This document shows, in pieces, positions 9,554 through 19,129 of a stretch of DNA of 38,097 nt. Position 1 is the first letter of the stretch, and the number at the start of each line of letters is the position of its first letter. The notes beneath the pieces were generated by a model. That model was given only the letters and a program-made list of their open reading frames with translations. It was not told the origin of the DNA and made no database searches. The translations under genes and the position numbers were made by a program. This stretch comes from Ignavibacteria bacterium (lineage in GTDB: Bacteria; Bacteroidota; Ignavibacteria; Tepidaquicellales; OLB5), in the NCBI GenBank assembly GCA_030835085.1, contig JAUQWQ010000227.1, forward strand, positions 1 to 38,097, given 5' to 3'.

Positions 9554-11044
9554 TTATGCCGGATTTTCCGGCAGATCATCCGGTACAAAAGCTGCTTCGG
9601 CAGCTTTATTTTTTGAACCCATACTTTTGATCTTCTTTATTATCATTTTCATTTCATCGGAATTTTTGAGGTTCAGGTACAGGTATGTTCCTGCAGATAT
9701 GAAGTATACAGCTCCAAGTATTATCCTTATAGAAAGTTTCAGATCAAAATAATAACTCACAGCAACTATAGCGGCCGCAGGCAGAAATAACGCGGCAATT
9801 TTAAAATATCCGTAATCAACCGGGTAGAGCTTCTGTGAAACCGAAAGTGTAAGCAGGAATATCAGGAAATTCGCGGTCATTATGGATAAAGCCGCTCCCA
9901 CAGCCCCAATAGCCGGGGTTAGAAGGAAGTTCATAATAATATTCACCGCAGCTGCTGTCAGGGTTATCCATATAGTATGCTGTGCTTTTTTGGTTATGGC
10001 AATACCTATTGATACAATAAAATATCCGCTGAAAAATACAACGCTCATACACAGGAAAGGCACCACAGCTTTTGCGGAGTAATAAGCCGGCTGAGTGAAT
10101 ACTTTCAGCAGATCAATCGAGAACATCGAAATAAAAAATACTGCAAGTATATTAACAACAAAATATATAAAGAAAACTTTTGCATATATTTTTTTCGCAT
10201 TAGGTTCGTACTGTATATCCATTGCGTAGGGTGACCAAGCCATTTGAAGCGCGCCTGAAACCAGGCCGAGGAATGATGCCAGTTTGAACCCTACAGCATA
10301 TATGCCGATATCGGCAATATTGCGGTAGTGGGCCAGGAAATAACGGTCGGTGGTAGTAAGTATCCATACTGCGAATGCAGTTCCTATCAAAGGACTGCCG
10401 TATGCCAGTATCTTCTTAGCCCACCTCCCTGAAAAATGGAATCCATATCTTGTGAAAACATAAATTACGGTAAATCCGGCCATCAATCCATAAGAAATAA
10501 CACTTGCCATAATTGCACCCCATACACCTTTTCGCAGTATAAGTATGAAATATATATTCAGACCTATGTTAACAAGCAGGTTAGTAATTGAAACAAAAGT
10601 AAAAACCCAGGGTCTTTTTTCGAATCGAATCAAATCAGTAAAGAATGAATATATAGACTGAACAGCCAATGATATCCCTGTTAATATCAGAAAAAGTGAA
10701 TAATCTTTACCAAAGATAACAAAGGTCAGCTTATGTGAAAGTAATCCAACAATCAAAAAAGCAGCAGATGCGAACGTAAGCCTTATTATCAGGGTTGATG
10801 ATACCATTACCGGTCGCTCTTCGCTGTGTTCCTTCCTGAAGAAATAGTAGCTTAGTGATGAGTCGGTACCTGATACAACCAGGTAAATGCTGATTATTGC
10901 TACTGTACCAAGCAGGTCAAGAATACCGTAATCTTCCGGGGTAAGTAAAGCAGTATACAGCGGCAGCAGGAAAACCCCGATGAATTTCTGTATGTATGTG
11001 CTTAACCCGTATATTAACGATTCTTTGAAGAACCTCTTAAGCAA
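9554..11044 (-). CDS. Polysaccharide flippase (Wzx/MVF-like)
   Basis: Multi-TM protein; N-term LKRFFKESLIYGLSTYIQKFIGVFLLPLYTALLTPEDYGILDLLGT. Confidence 0.88.
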   Translation of the reverse strand: MLKRFFKESLIYGLSTYIQKFIGVFLLPLYTALLTPEDYGILDLLGTVAIISIYLVVSGTDSSLSYYFFRKEHSEERPVMVSSTLIIRLTFASAAFLIVGLLSHKLTFVIFGKDYSLFLILTGISLAVQSIYSFFTDLIRFEKRPWVFTFVSITNLLVNIGLNIYFILILRKGVWGAIMASVISYGLMAGFTVIYVFTRYGFHFSGRWAKKILAYGSPLIGTAFAVWILTTTDRYFLAHYRNIADIGIYAVGFKLASFLGLVSGALQMAWSPYAMDIQYEPNAKKIYAKVFFIYFVVNILAVFFISMFSIDLLKVFTQPAYYSAKAVVPFLCMSVVFFSGYFIVSIGIAITKKAQHTIWITLTAAAVNIIMNFLLTPAIGAVGAALSIMTANFLIFLLTLSVSQKLYPVDYGYFKIAALFLPAAAIVAVSYYFDLKLSIRIILGAVYFISAGTYLYLNLKNSDEMKMIIKKIKSMGSKNKAAEAAFVPDDLPENPA

Positions 11045-11049
11045 ATTGT

Positions 11050-12075
11050 TTATTTCCTTTCGAGAAGTTCATAATATTGCCCGGCTATTATTTTTGCATT
11101 ATGATATTTTTCTGCGTATTCCCTTGAGCGGGAGCCAATTTCAATGAGTTTGGTTGGTTCGGTCAAAATTCCTTTTAATACGATATATAAATTATCGGGA
11201 TTTGCATTAATTACGGGTATTTCTGCAGGAGAGCCTGATGCAACATCTTCCCTTATATAGCATACTACAGGCTTACCCATTGCCATACTTTCAACAGATA
11301 AGAGCCCGTAAAATCCTACAAGCATCTGGTCAATAACCAGGTCAGATGCTGCAATTTCATCATAAAGCTCCTCGGCTTTTACATTTTTTATTACTTTAAA
11401 ATCAAAATCAAATTCTTTTTTTAATCGCTCAATTGCGGTTAAAATATATTTAGTTCCTTTATATTCAGGGTTAGAAGGAGCATGAAGTATCTTCAGCTTT
11501 TTTCCCGGATTTGAACCGGTATATTTGAACTTTTCAATATCAACCGGGAATAAAGCAGGATAGTAATTTTTACTTAGAGAGCCAGCGGCTTCCTCAGCGC
11601 TTAGGATAATATCAAAGTTTTTTTCGGTCTCGCTAATTTTTCCGGGTTTTGTTTCAATAACGCAGCCTACAAAACCTTTGTAATCATCTGTGCAGTCCCT
11701 GCAGGGGTTCCATTTGTATTTGGATACTTTATCAGGAAGCCTGATATCGCATCCTGTAAATATCACCATTGTTTTTTTACCAAAAAACCTGAGCAATTTT
11801 ACATCATTGAATCCCGGAAATAAAGTTCCTGTTGAATCGAATATGAAATAATTGTATTTGAATATAAGCTTGAAAATTAAAAAGAATTTCTGGAATTTTC
11901 TTACGAAGGAATTTGATGAATATGCAATGATCTTATCTGTTTCATACCCGAATACATGCTCATTGAGTGAATAAAAATCAGCGGAAATGCCGTTCTGCTC
12001 AAATCCTTTCTTTAAGCTCGTGAAAATTCCCGCAATATTTTCGAGACCCAGGAAAACCTTTTTGTTTGAATGCAT
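11050..12075 (-). CDS. Glycosyltransferase-like protein
   Basis: C-terminal KILHAPSNPEYKGTKYILTAIERL and GFYGLLSVESMAMGKPVVCYIRED (GT-B-like). Confidence 0.75.
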   Translation of the reverse strand: MHSNKKVFLGLENIAGIFTSLKKGFEQNGISADFYSLNEHVFGYETDKIIAYSSNSFVRKFQKFFLIFKLIFKYNYFIFDSTGTLFPGFNDVKLLRFFGKKTMVIFTGCDIRLPDKVSKYKWNPCRDCTDDYKGFVGCVIETKPGKISETEKNFDIILSAEEAAGSLSKNYYPALFPVDIEKFKYTGSNPGKKLKILHAPSNPEYKGTKYILTAIERLKKEFDFDFKVIKNVKAEELYDEIAASDLVIDQMLVGFYGLLSVESMAMGKPVVCYIREDVASGSPAEIPVINANPDNLYIVLKGILTEPTKLIEIGSRSREYAEKYHNAKIIAGQYYELLERK

Positions 12076-12130
12076 TTGGTAAATTTAAAAATTCAGATAG
12101 CAAAGGGTAGTAAATTGCAAAATAATGAAC

Positions 12131-13117
12131 TTACCAGTAATGTTCTTTGTACTTTTTGTAATATTCAATTGTTTTTTTGATGCCTTCATCGATTGATATT
12201 TTGGGAGACCAATTGATGGTTTTTTTAATTTTAGTTATATCAGCATAATAATCGCCTGGTTCAAGCGCTTTTCGCTCAGTTGTGAATTCAGTATAATCAA
12301 CCCTGCCTGAACCGGAAATTTCAATTATCTTATTTGCAAGATCAACAAAGCTAAGAGGTACACCTGAGCCAACATTATACACTTCGCCATAAGCACCATC
12401 ACTATCAGCAATTGTTATTAATGATTCTGTGAGGTCATCTATATAAAGGTAATCTCTAAGTATTCTGCCATCTCCAAATATCGGTATAACCTCATTATCC
12501 ATCGCTTTTCTAATGAACCAGTTGAATACTCCGTATTCATCATGCGCCATCTGGTGGCGCGGACCGAAAGTATTAGTTATCCTTAAACAAAGCGATTTTA
12601 TGTGATGCAGGTTATGGTAAGTCAATACTATCCTTTCAGCAGCAAAATTTGTTATTGCGTAAATACCTATTGGATTAATAGCATGATTTTCAGCAACCGG
12701 AAGAGTTAATGAAGAGCCATATTCACCCCTTGTGCCGGTAAAAATAACTTTTGCATCCGGATTATTCATGCGCAGCGCCTCCATCAAAACCAGTGTACCT
12801 TCAACATTGATAGACAGATCATTGAGAGGGTCTTTAACGCTGTCAACATGGTTAACCTGTCCGGCTATGTGATATATGTAATCCATTCCTTTTACAAGGT
12901 GATTCATAGAGGTCGGATTCCTGATATCAGAGATATTGATCTTTACTTTATCTTTTACAGGCTCAATGTTAAATACATTTCCGCCCTGTCGGGGAAGCAT
13001 GTTATCAACTATTAAAACATCTGCACCAAGCTCTGCGAGCTTAATACTGAGGTTACTGCCAACGAAACCCAGACCGCCGGTAATTAATACTTTTTTTGAT
13101 TTGAAATTTTTTTTCAT
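12131..13117 (-). CDS. NAD-dependent epimerase/dehydratase (extended SDR)
   Basis: VLITGGLGFVGSNL, RITNTFGPRH, FGDGRILRDYLYIDDL. Confidence 0.9.
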   Translation of the reverse strand: MKKNFKSKKVLITGGLGFVGSNLSIKLAELGADVLIVDNMLPRQGGNVFNIEPVKDKVKINISDIRNPTSMNHLVKGMDYIYHIAGQVNHVDSVKDPLNDLSINVEGTLVLMEALRMNNPDAKVIFTGTRGEYGSSLTLPVAENHAINPIGIYAITNFAAERIVLTYHNLHHIKSLCLRITNTFGPRHQMAHDEYGVFNWFIRKAMDNEVIPIFGDGRILRDYLYIDDLTESLITIADSDGAYGEVYNVGSGVPLSFVDLANKIIEISGSGRVDYTEFTTERKALEPGDYYADITKIKKTINWSPKISIDEGIKKTIEYYKKYKEHYW

Positions 13118-13130
13118 ATAAAAATTTAAT

Positions 13131-13847
13131 TTACATTAATCCTTCAGCCAGGCAGGTATATGCAATATCCTTTAACTTATGAGTTGTAAGTTCTTTTTCA
13201 TTGCATCGCTTAAGCAGGTTCATAAGCAGATCCCGTGTTCCGGGAACTTCACTGTTCCTGTATTCCAGTAGTTTTTTCGGGTCACTTAAATAATTTTTCG
13301 CTTCATTATACCTGTATTTGTTTTCTGTATTAAGGTAAATATGTATGGGGTGGAAGTCGAATATAACCAGTTCATCAGTATCAATTTCCATACGTGCATC
13401 TTCAAAGCTGTAACCATAAGCCCAGTGAACATCATCTTCCCAGTTAAATGGTATTCTGACCATATTGTTCCACAATTTAAATGCTTTTAATCCGTATTGA
13501 TACGGCATAAAAGTATTAGCTTCATATAGTAGTTTTTTATCTGAGAATTTCTGTAATATTGCAACGCTTTGCATCATTGTATGTGTTCTTACCCCAACGG
13601 CTTCGGGGTGGATATCAAGTATTTCGTCAAGAATATCTTCATAAGAAGTATTACTGTTACCTCTTAATAACGGATGAAAATTTGGATGTATGCCAATTTC
13701 AAACAGTTTCCTGTTTGATTTGGTCAGTTCAAGAGAATGGTGAGTTGAAAACAAAGTACATTTTACTCCGAAAATCTCAAAGATATTCAGTGTATCCGCA
13801 ATAACTTCTTCCGGTGCCCAGTCTATATCACATGTAAATGCCAGCAA
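13131..13847 (-). CDS. Polysaccharide deacetylase-like (WbmS-type) protein
   Basis: LAFTCDIDWAPEEVI...CTLFSTHHS...GIHPNFHPLL...FDFHPIHIYLN. TTG start. Confidence 0.7.
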   Translation of the reverse strand: MLAFTCDIDWAPEEVIADTLNIFEIFGVKCTLFSTHHSLELTKSNRKLFEIGIHPNFHPLLRGNSNTSYEDILDEILDIHPEAVGVRTHTMMQSVAILQKFSDKKLLYEANTFMPYQYGLKAFKLWNNMVRIPFNWEDDVHWAYGYSFEDARMEIDTDELVIFDFHPIHIYLNTENKYRYNEAKNYLSDPKKLLEYRNSEVPGTRDLLMNLLKRCNEKELTTHKLKDIAYTCLAEGLM

Positions 13848-13934
13848 GAATTTATTCTCCTTTAATATATTACATTTTATAGTTAAATTACTAATATTTT
13901 ATAAAAATAATAAGGGGATAATTTCTTATAACAT

Positions 13935-14618
13935 ATGCCAAGTTCAGATACCGCACAGATATCTACTATAATAGATCTGGTACAGATCATTAACCCGGGT
14001 TCAACATTAGATGTTGGCTGTGGATATGGAAAATATGGTTATTTAATTAAAGAATCTCTTATGGAGCATGTTTGGGATAAAGATAAAAATATTGTTAATG
14101 CTGTTGAAGGATATGAAGCTTATATAGCTGATACCCAAAGAGCAATTTATAACAATATATTTATTTGCAATGCAATGAGTTTTGAAAAATATCTACAAAT
14201 GAATTATGACCTTGTCACCATTATAGACGCATTTGAACATTTAACTGTTGAAAACGGTAAATTATTTATTAAAGAGATACTTAAGAAAAGTAATTATCTC
14301 TTAATTTCCGTGCCAAGATATGTTACCGCGCAATCAGGATTGACTGATGACCCGGATAAACTGGAAGAACACAGGGCATTCTGGACAAGGGGAATGTTCA
14401 AAAAGATGGGTAACTGCATGATCATTCCTAACAGTGCAAGGAAAACCATTATTTTATATTCACAGAACGGAAATTTTACTCCTGCAATAAAGAAATTCTG
14501 CTCAAAAAAACTACTTCTTAAATTTGTGCCTTATATTTTTATTGATATATTTAACTATATGCTTTGGTTCATAAAAAGGAATAATCCTGATCATTTTATA
14601 AGAAGATCGAAGTTTTGA
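13935..14618 (+). CDS. Class I SAM-dependent methyltransferase
   Basis: TLDVGCGYGKYGYLI (motif I), YDLVTIIDAFEHL; AAGGGG upstream of ATG. Confidence 0.8.
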   Translation: MPSSDTAQISTIIDLVQIINPGSTLDVGCGYGKYGYLIKESLMEHVWDKDKNIVNAVEGYEAYIADTQRAIYNNIFICNAMSFEKYLQMNYDLVTIIDAFEHLTVENGKLFIKEILKKSNYLLISVPRYVTAQSGLTDDPDKLEEHRAFWTRGMFKKMGNCMIIPNSARKTIILYSQNGNFTPAIKKFCSKKLLLKFVPYIFIDIFNYMLWFIKRNNPDHFIRRSKF

Positions 14619-14713
14619 TATATCAGTATTATTGTAAAGAGTTTTTCTTTTCTGATGATTAACAGTTTGTTAAAATCTGCTTTGTTTCATAACTTTCCGT
14701 ATTAATTACCTGC

Positions 14714-15415
14714 CTAATTATCTTTTTGGGTATTTGCATTCAGTAGTACTTCCAGAGATTTGGGTCCGCAATTAAATAAAAGGTCCAGGATATTCATATA
14801 TGGCTGAAATTCAGGTGAATTAAACTGGGTATATACCGGGTGAGTATATTTTTGAAAAATTATCTTTAAGCCTGTACTGTTCCACAGATCCATATCAAGA
14901 TAATTTATACCTTCAGCGCCTGAAATATAAGTATCGGCATTAACATTTCTTGTGATATCAATTAAAGCTTGTGTACTGGTAGAATCGAGTTCGGGTAATT
15001 CAGAGCATTTTATGAATTTTGTTTTAATTCCCAGTTGCCCGGCTGCTGCAAGAATTATACTTATATTCAGATCTGCAATAAATTCCTGTTTTGAGTTGAA
15101 GATCTCTTCATAAGCGGGAGAATATTCTTTGAAAAAAGGTGCTCTTCCGTAAATAACTTTTATTGAACGCCAGTTCTTCATCAGGTTTTTTTCCGGGTCT
15201 TTGATTCTTACTTCCATTATTTTCTGTCCGAAATCATGAAGAATAGGCATCGAAATCCACTGCCATCCCCCGGGAATACATAATTTATTCCGGTTTTGCC
15301 AGTCGTTTTTTTTGAATTGAGTGGTATCATACAGAACAAAAATATCACTGTTAAATGCTTTTTCAAAAAAACCAAGGTACGGCAGGTAATTTGGCTGATG
15401 TACAGTACAGATCAA
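14714..15415 (-). CDS. WbqC family protein
   Basis: ICTVHQPNYLPYLGFFEKAFNSDIFVLYDTTQFKKNDWQNRNKL; TTG start. Confidence 0.88.
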   Translation of the reverse strand: MICTVHQPNYLPYLGFFEKAFNSDIFVLYDTTQFKKNDWQNRNKLCIPGGWQWISMPILHDFGQKIMEVRIKDPEKNLMKNWRSIKVIYGRAPFFKEYSPAYEEIFNSKQEFIADLNISIILAAAGQLGIKTKFIKCSELPELDSTSTQALIDITRNVNADTYISGAEGINYLDMDLWNSTGLKIIFQKYTHPVYTQFNSPEFQPYMNILDLLFNCGPKSLEVLLNANTQKDN

Positions 15416-15416
15416 T

Positions 15417-16022
15417 TTATTTAATTACTTTAATTATATCAAAACCTTCGACATATTTATCATTCAATAATATGTCAAAAGCCCTGTATTCAGCTAAACC
15501 TCTTACAGCTCTGTCTGCCATGTAACCTTTGCCGCCCTGGGAATTATGAATTTTAACAGCTTTAATTTTCAGCTCCATAAAGTCTGTAATATCCACAAAA
15601 TAATTAGGTGCAAAATTTCTCGATGTACTTGGTGTTTCATAAGCGTATATTTCTTTAACGGGCCTGCATCCTACCAGGGCCGCATTAAATGTGGCCCGGT
15701 GATCCTGGTGAGTATCATTTCCGGACGGAATAAATACTGCATTAGGTTTTAACAGCTCAACATACTTTTCAATAACAGATATTGTTTCAGGTCCCTCACT
15801 GATAAACCTGTCAGGTAATGTTTCAAAGAATAGTTTTGCGCCTATTAACCCGGCTGATTCTATGGATTCAAGAGTACGATCACCTTCCAGGATCCCGCCT
15901 TCACCTTTCGTTAAAATTAGAAAGTTAACATTATCACCGGCTTTCTTGAACCTGCTCATAGTACCAAAACAGCCTAATTCTATATCATCCGGGTGTGGTC
16001 CTATTGCTAAAATTGTTTTCAT
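15417..16022 (-). CDS. PIG-L/LmbE family deacetylase
   Basis: ILAIGPHPDDIELGCFGT and PSGNDTHQDHRATFNA. Confidence 0.9.
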   Translation of the reverse strand: MKTILAIGPHPDDIELGCFGTMSRFKKAGDNVNFLILTKGEGGILEGDRTLESIESAGLIGAKLFFETLPDRFISEGPETISVIEKYVELLKPNAVFIPSGNDTHQDHRATFNAALVGCRPVKEIYAYETPSTSRNFAPNYFVDITDFMELKIKAVKIHNSQGGKGYMADRAVRGLAEYRAFDILLNDKYVEGFDIIKVIK

Positions 16023-16034
16023 AATATATTTATG

Positions 16035-17228
16035 TTAATTAATATTATATTCCTTAAATAAATTTTCGAATATCAATTTGGATTTCTCTGCAACTTTATC
16101 GTATGAATAATACATCTCAATGCTGTTTCTCATATTAGTATATTTCTCAGGATTTTTTAAAACTTTAATTGTTGCTTTAATATATTTTTCAATTGTATCC
16201 GGTACCTCACATATTTCATCAATATTTTTGCCAATATAATTTCTCATGGAATAACTAACTACTGGCGTATTACAGGCAAGGCTTTCTAGTGGTGCTATAC
16301 CGGGTCCCCCAAAATAATCATTTCTTAATGCTACCAGTAAATATACATCTGATGCAGAATAATAGATGTTCAGGTCCTTATTAAGTACCCTGCCTATAAT
16401 TTTAGCACCGGAATTCAAAACAAAATCATAGAATTCATCCTGCAGTGAGTTACCGATAATTATTAACTCAGTTTCCGGTAACTCTTTTTTTACTTCCTGC
16501 CATATCTGAACCATTTCTACCGGCTGTTTATAGTTGTATAACTTTCCAACATATAATATATATTTTTTTTTATGGTCCCAACTTAAAAGATCCCTTGCTT
16601 CAGTTTTGTTTATGACGGGGAAATTTGTGATATTTAAACCTGTACTGCTGATATCAATTTTACTTTTCTCAGCGACTTTTCGTATATATGGAATTTGATT
16701 GAAGTCGCAGACTAAAAACTGATCAATATTTTTCATGACAAGTTTTTCTATACAAATATCAATTATATCTTTTATTTTTCTTAAACCGGACCGGTTTTTG
16801 TATCTGAAATAAGGCGAAAAATCACCATGATGACTTGTAACAATCGGTGAACTTTTAAAAAAAAATGCTATTTGATACATCAGCCAGTAATGAGTATGTG
16901 AAACAAATAACAGCGGATGACTTTTTTTTACCTCTTTTTTAAGTTCATTAATAAATTTTAACGAAAAATCTCCAATTTTTGGAATTCTGAATCCTGGAAA
17001 AATCCGGAACTTAACATTTTGTACAGTTTTCTCATAATATTTATCTGTAAATGAATCAAGCCTCCACATTTCAACATCAAAACCATCTGAATATTTTTTA
17101 AAGTTTCTGGCAAAATTACTGCCGAAACCATATGTAAAAAACCTGTCTTCCGGATCAGGTGAAACGGGAAATTGTTCCGGTTCGTAATTATTATGAATAT
17201 AAATAATCTTTTTCAATAAATAATACAA
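16035..17228 (-). CDS. Glycosyltransferase (family 4-like)
   Basis: KKYILYVGKLYNYKQP, YYSASDVYLLVALRNDYFGGPGIAPLESLACNTPVVSY. Confidence 0.87.
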   Translation of the reverse strand: MYYLLKKIIYIHNNYEPEQFPVSPDPEDRFFTYGFGSNFARNFKKYSDGFDVEMWRLDSFTDKYYEKTVQNVKFRIFPGFRIPKIGDFSLKFINELKKEVKKSHPLLFVSHTHYWLMYQIAFFFKSSPIVTSHHGDFSPYFRYKNRSGLRKIKDIIDICIEKLVMKNIDQFLVCDFNQIPYIRKVAEKSKIDISSTGLNITNFPVINKTEARDLLSWDHKKKYILYVGKLYNYKQPVEMVQIWQEVKKELPETELIIIGNSLQDEFYDFVLNSGAKIIGRVLNKDLNIYYSASDVYLLVALRNDYFGGPGIAPLESLACNTPVVSYSMRNYIGKNIDEICEVPDTIEKYIKATIKVLKNPEKYTNMRNSIEMYYSYDKVAEKSKLIFENLFKEYNIN

Positions 17229-17242
17229 TTCAATGTTTTAAT

Positions 17243-17908
17243 TCACAGTTTTAACTGGTATACAACAAATGCTTCAGCGTATTCAAAACCAAACTGTGCG
17301 CCTCTGGCCCTCATTAAACCTTTCATAACATCAGAAGCAAAATAGTAACCGCCGCTTTTGGTGGTTGAAAATTGCGACTTATAACATTGAGATGCTTTGA
17401 TCTTTAAATCAACAATTTCTTTGCTCAAACTTACATGCATGTTCGGCATAAATTCGTAACCGCTTCTTATCACTTCATAACCAAAGATCGTTTTTTCACG
17501 AAATATTCTGATTACTTCATCAGCTAAAATGATATGATCCTGGTGAATATCATGTATAGGAGGCGTGAAAACGATATCAACATCTGTTGTAGTTGCAATA
17601 TTATATAAAATATTTCTGATTCGTGAACGGTAATCATGAAATATCCTTGTCGGGATATCGAAAACTGTAAACGGTACTTTACCCATTTTCAGTATCGATA
17701 AAGATTTATCCATTTCTTTAAGGTTTCTCATTGTGCCATTTTCATACCTGTCAGACATTACCACGATCTTAAGATTGATTTCTTTGAAATATTTCAGAAT
17801 TGTTCCCGAACATCCAACTTCGAAATCATCCGGATGAGCCCCGAAAACGACAACATTTGTTTTTTTCTTTTTGGAATTGATACCTCTGGATAAAATATTA
17901 TTGATCAT
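17243..17908 (-). CDS. PIG-L/LmbE family deacetylase
   Basis: VVVFGAHPDDFEVGCSGT and PPIHDIHQDHIILADE. Confidence 0.9.
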   Translation of the reverse strand: MINNILSRGINSKKKKTNVVVFGAHPDDFEVGCSGTILKYFKEINLKIVVMSDRYENGTMRNLKEMDKSLSILKMGKVPFTVFDIPTRIFHDYRSRIRNILYNIATTTDVDIVFTPPIHDIHQDHIILADEVIRIFREKTIFGYEVIRSGYEFMPNMHVSLSKEIVDLKIKASQCYKSQFSTTKSGGYYFASDVMKGLMRARGAQFGFEYAEAFVVYQLKL

Positions 17909-19097
17909 TTTTTTTCCTGGGTTTTTTTACTATAAAAAGTCTCCGAATTAAAACGAACATTACTGAATTAATGTATAAAATAATTAAAATGAAATACATA
18001 AAAGTTTTTAGTCCAAAATAAAACAAGCCATTCTGTATTGGCGGAAAATTATTTGAAAAACTGTACGATGTATAGTTGAATTTAGAGTATAATAATCTGA
18101 TCACTTTTTTAAATAATTTGTTTTCGATTATTAAATTCCCAAATATTATATTTTCGTAATATTTAAAATAATCTTTGCCAACTACGGTTTTCTGTGTTGA
18201 TAACACTGAATCCTGGAAGATTGAATCGGTTGATTTGAAAGTATGTTTATTGCAGATTTCAACTGCGTTTAAATAAGAATCATTGCTCTTATCTGCGAAC
18301 CTGAAGCCGTATGACGGGTCAACAACATACCATTTTTTATTTTTACTGGAGTAGACTTCACATATTACATGCTGGGGATAACCAATATAATCATAATAAC
18401 CCTTTTGATCTATATCACCTCCCTGAAGCCATACAAGTCTGCAAGGCAGGTCGAATTTATCACATATTTTTTTAAATATTATACAATTTGTACCGCACTC
18501 GGCCAAACCTAAAGTATCTTTATTATCATTAAAGTATCTAAATACTGAATTTATCAAGGTATCATTATTCAGTAAAATATTTTCAGGTACTAAATTATCA
18601 TAATTAATACGGAATTTTGAAACATCACTGCTAAACTTATTCAGATTATTTATAGTAATTGTACTGAAAAAAATCTGTTTATAATATAAACTTTGGTCAT
18701 ATGATTTAGAGATCACTAAAAAAATTGAATCGACGGAATGAGATTTCTCGAATTCAAGATATATTTTATTGAGCAGCTCAAAACTGTTAGCCGGGTAATT
18801 AATGCTGACAGTATCGTAAAAATTAAAAGAAGACTTATTATTTTCTAAAATCCTGAACTTGGTGTTTCCTTCTATTTCAACTCTATTTTTAGAAATCAAT
18901 CTTAAATTGATTTTTTCAATATTATCATACTGCTGAGGAGGATTGTAAACATCATTAATATTTGTAATAGGAATTGAAGTATCACTTTCCCATAATTTAT
19001 CAAATATTTTACTGGATACGAAAATCACAGCTATTACCAAAACTGTAATTATTGAAAGTACTCTGAAGGAATATGAACTTAAAACAAACTTGAACAA
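17898..19097 (-). CDS. Membrane-anchored transglutaminase-like protein
   Basis: LAECGTNCIIFKKICDKFDLPCRLVWLQGG...PQHVICEVYSSKNKKWYVVDPSYGFRF (Cys-His-Asp order); N- and C-terminal TM segments. Confidence 0.7.
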   Translation of the reverse strand: MFKFVLSSYSFRVLSIITVLVIAVIFVSSKIFDKLWESDTSIPITNINDVYNPPQQYDNIEKINLRLISKNRVEIEGNTKFRILENNKSSFNFYDTVSINYPANSFELLNKIYLEFEKSHSVDSIFLVISKSYDQSLYYKQIFFSTITINNLNKFSSDVSKFRINYDNLVPENILLNNDTLINSVFRYFNDNKDTLGLAECGTNCIIFKKICDKFDLPCRLVWLQGGDIDQKGYYDYIGYPQHVICEVYSSKNKKWYVVDPSYGFRFADKSNDSYLNAVEICNKHTFKSTDSIFQDSVLSTQKTVVGKDYFKYYENIIFGNLIIENKLFKKVIRLLYSKFNYTSYSFSNNFPPIQNGLFYFGLKTFMYFILIILYINSVMFVLIRRLFIVKKPRKKNDQ

Positions 19098-19129
19098 GTT
19101 TTATAATATTATTTGTTGTAAATATTAAT

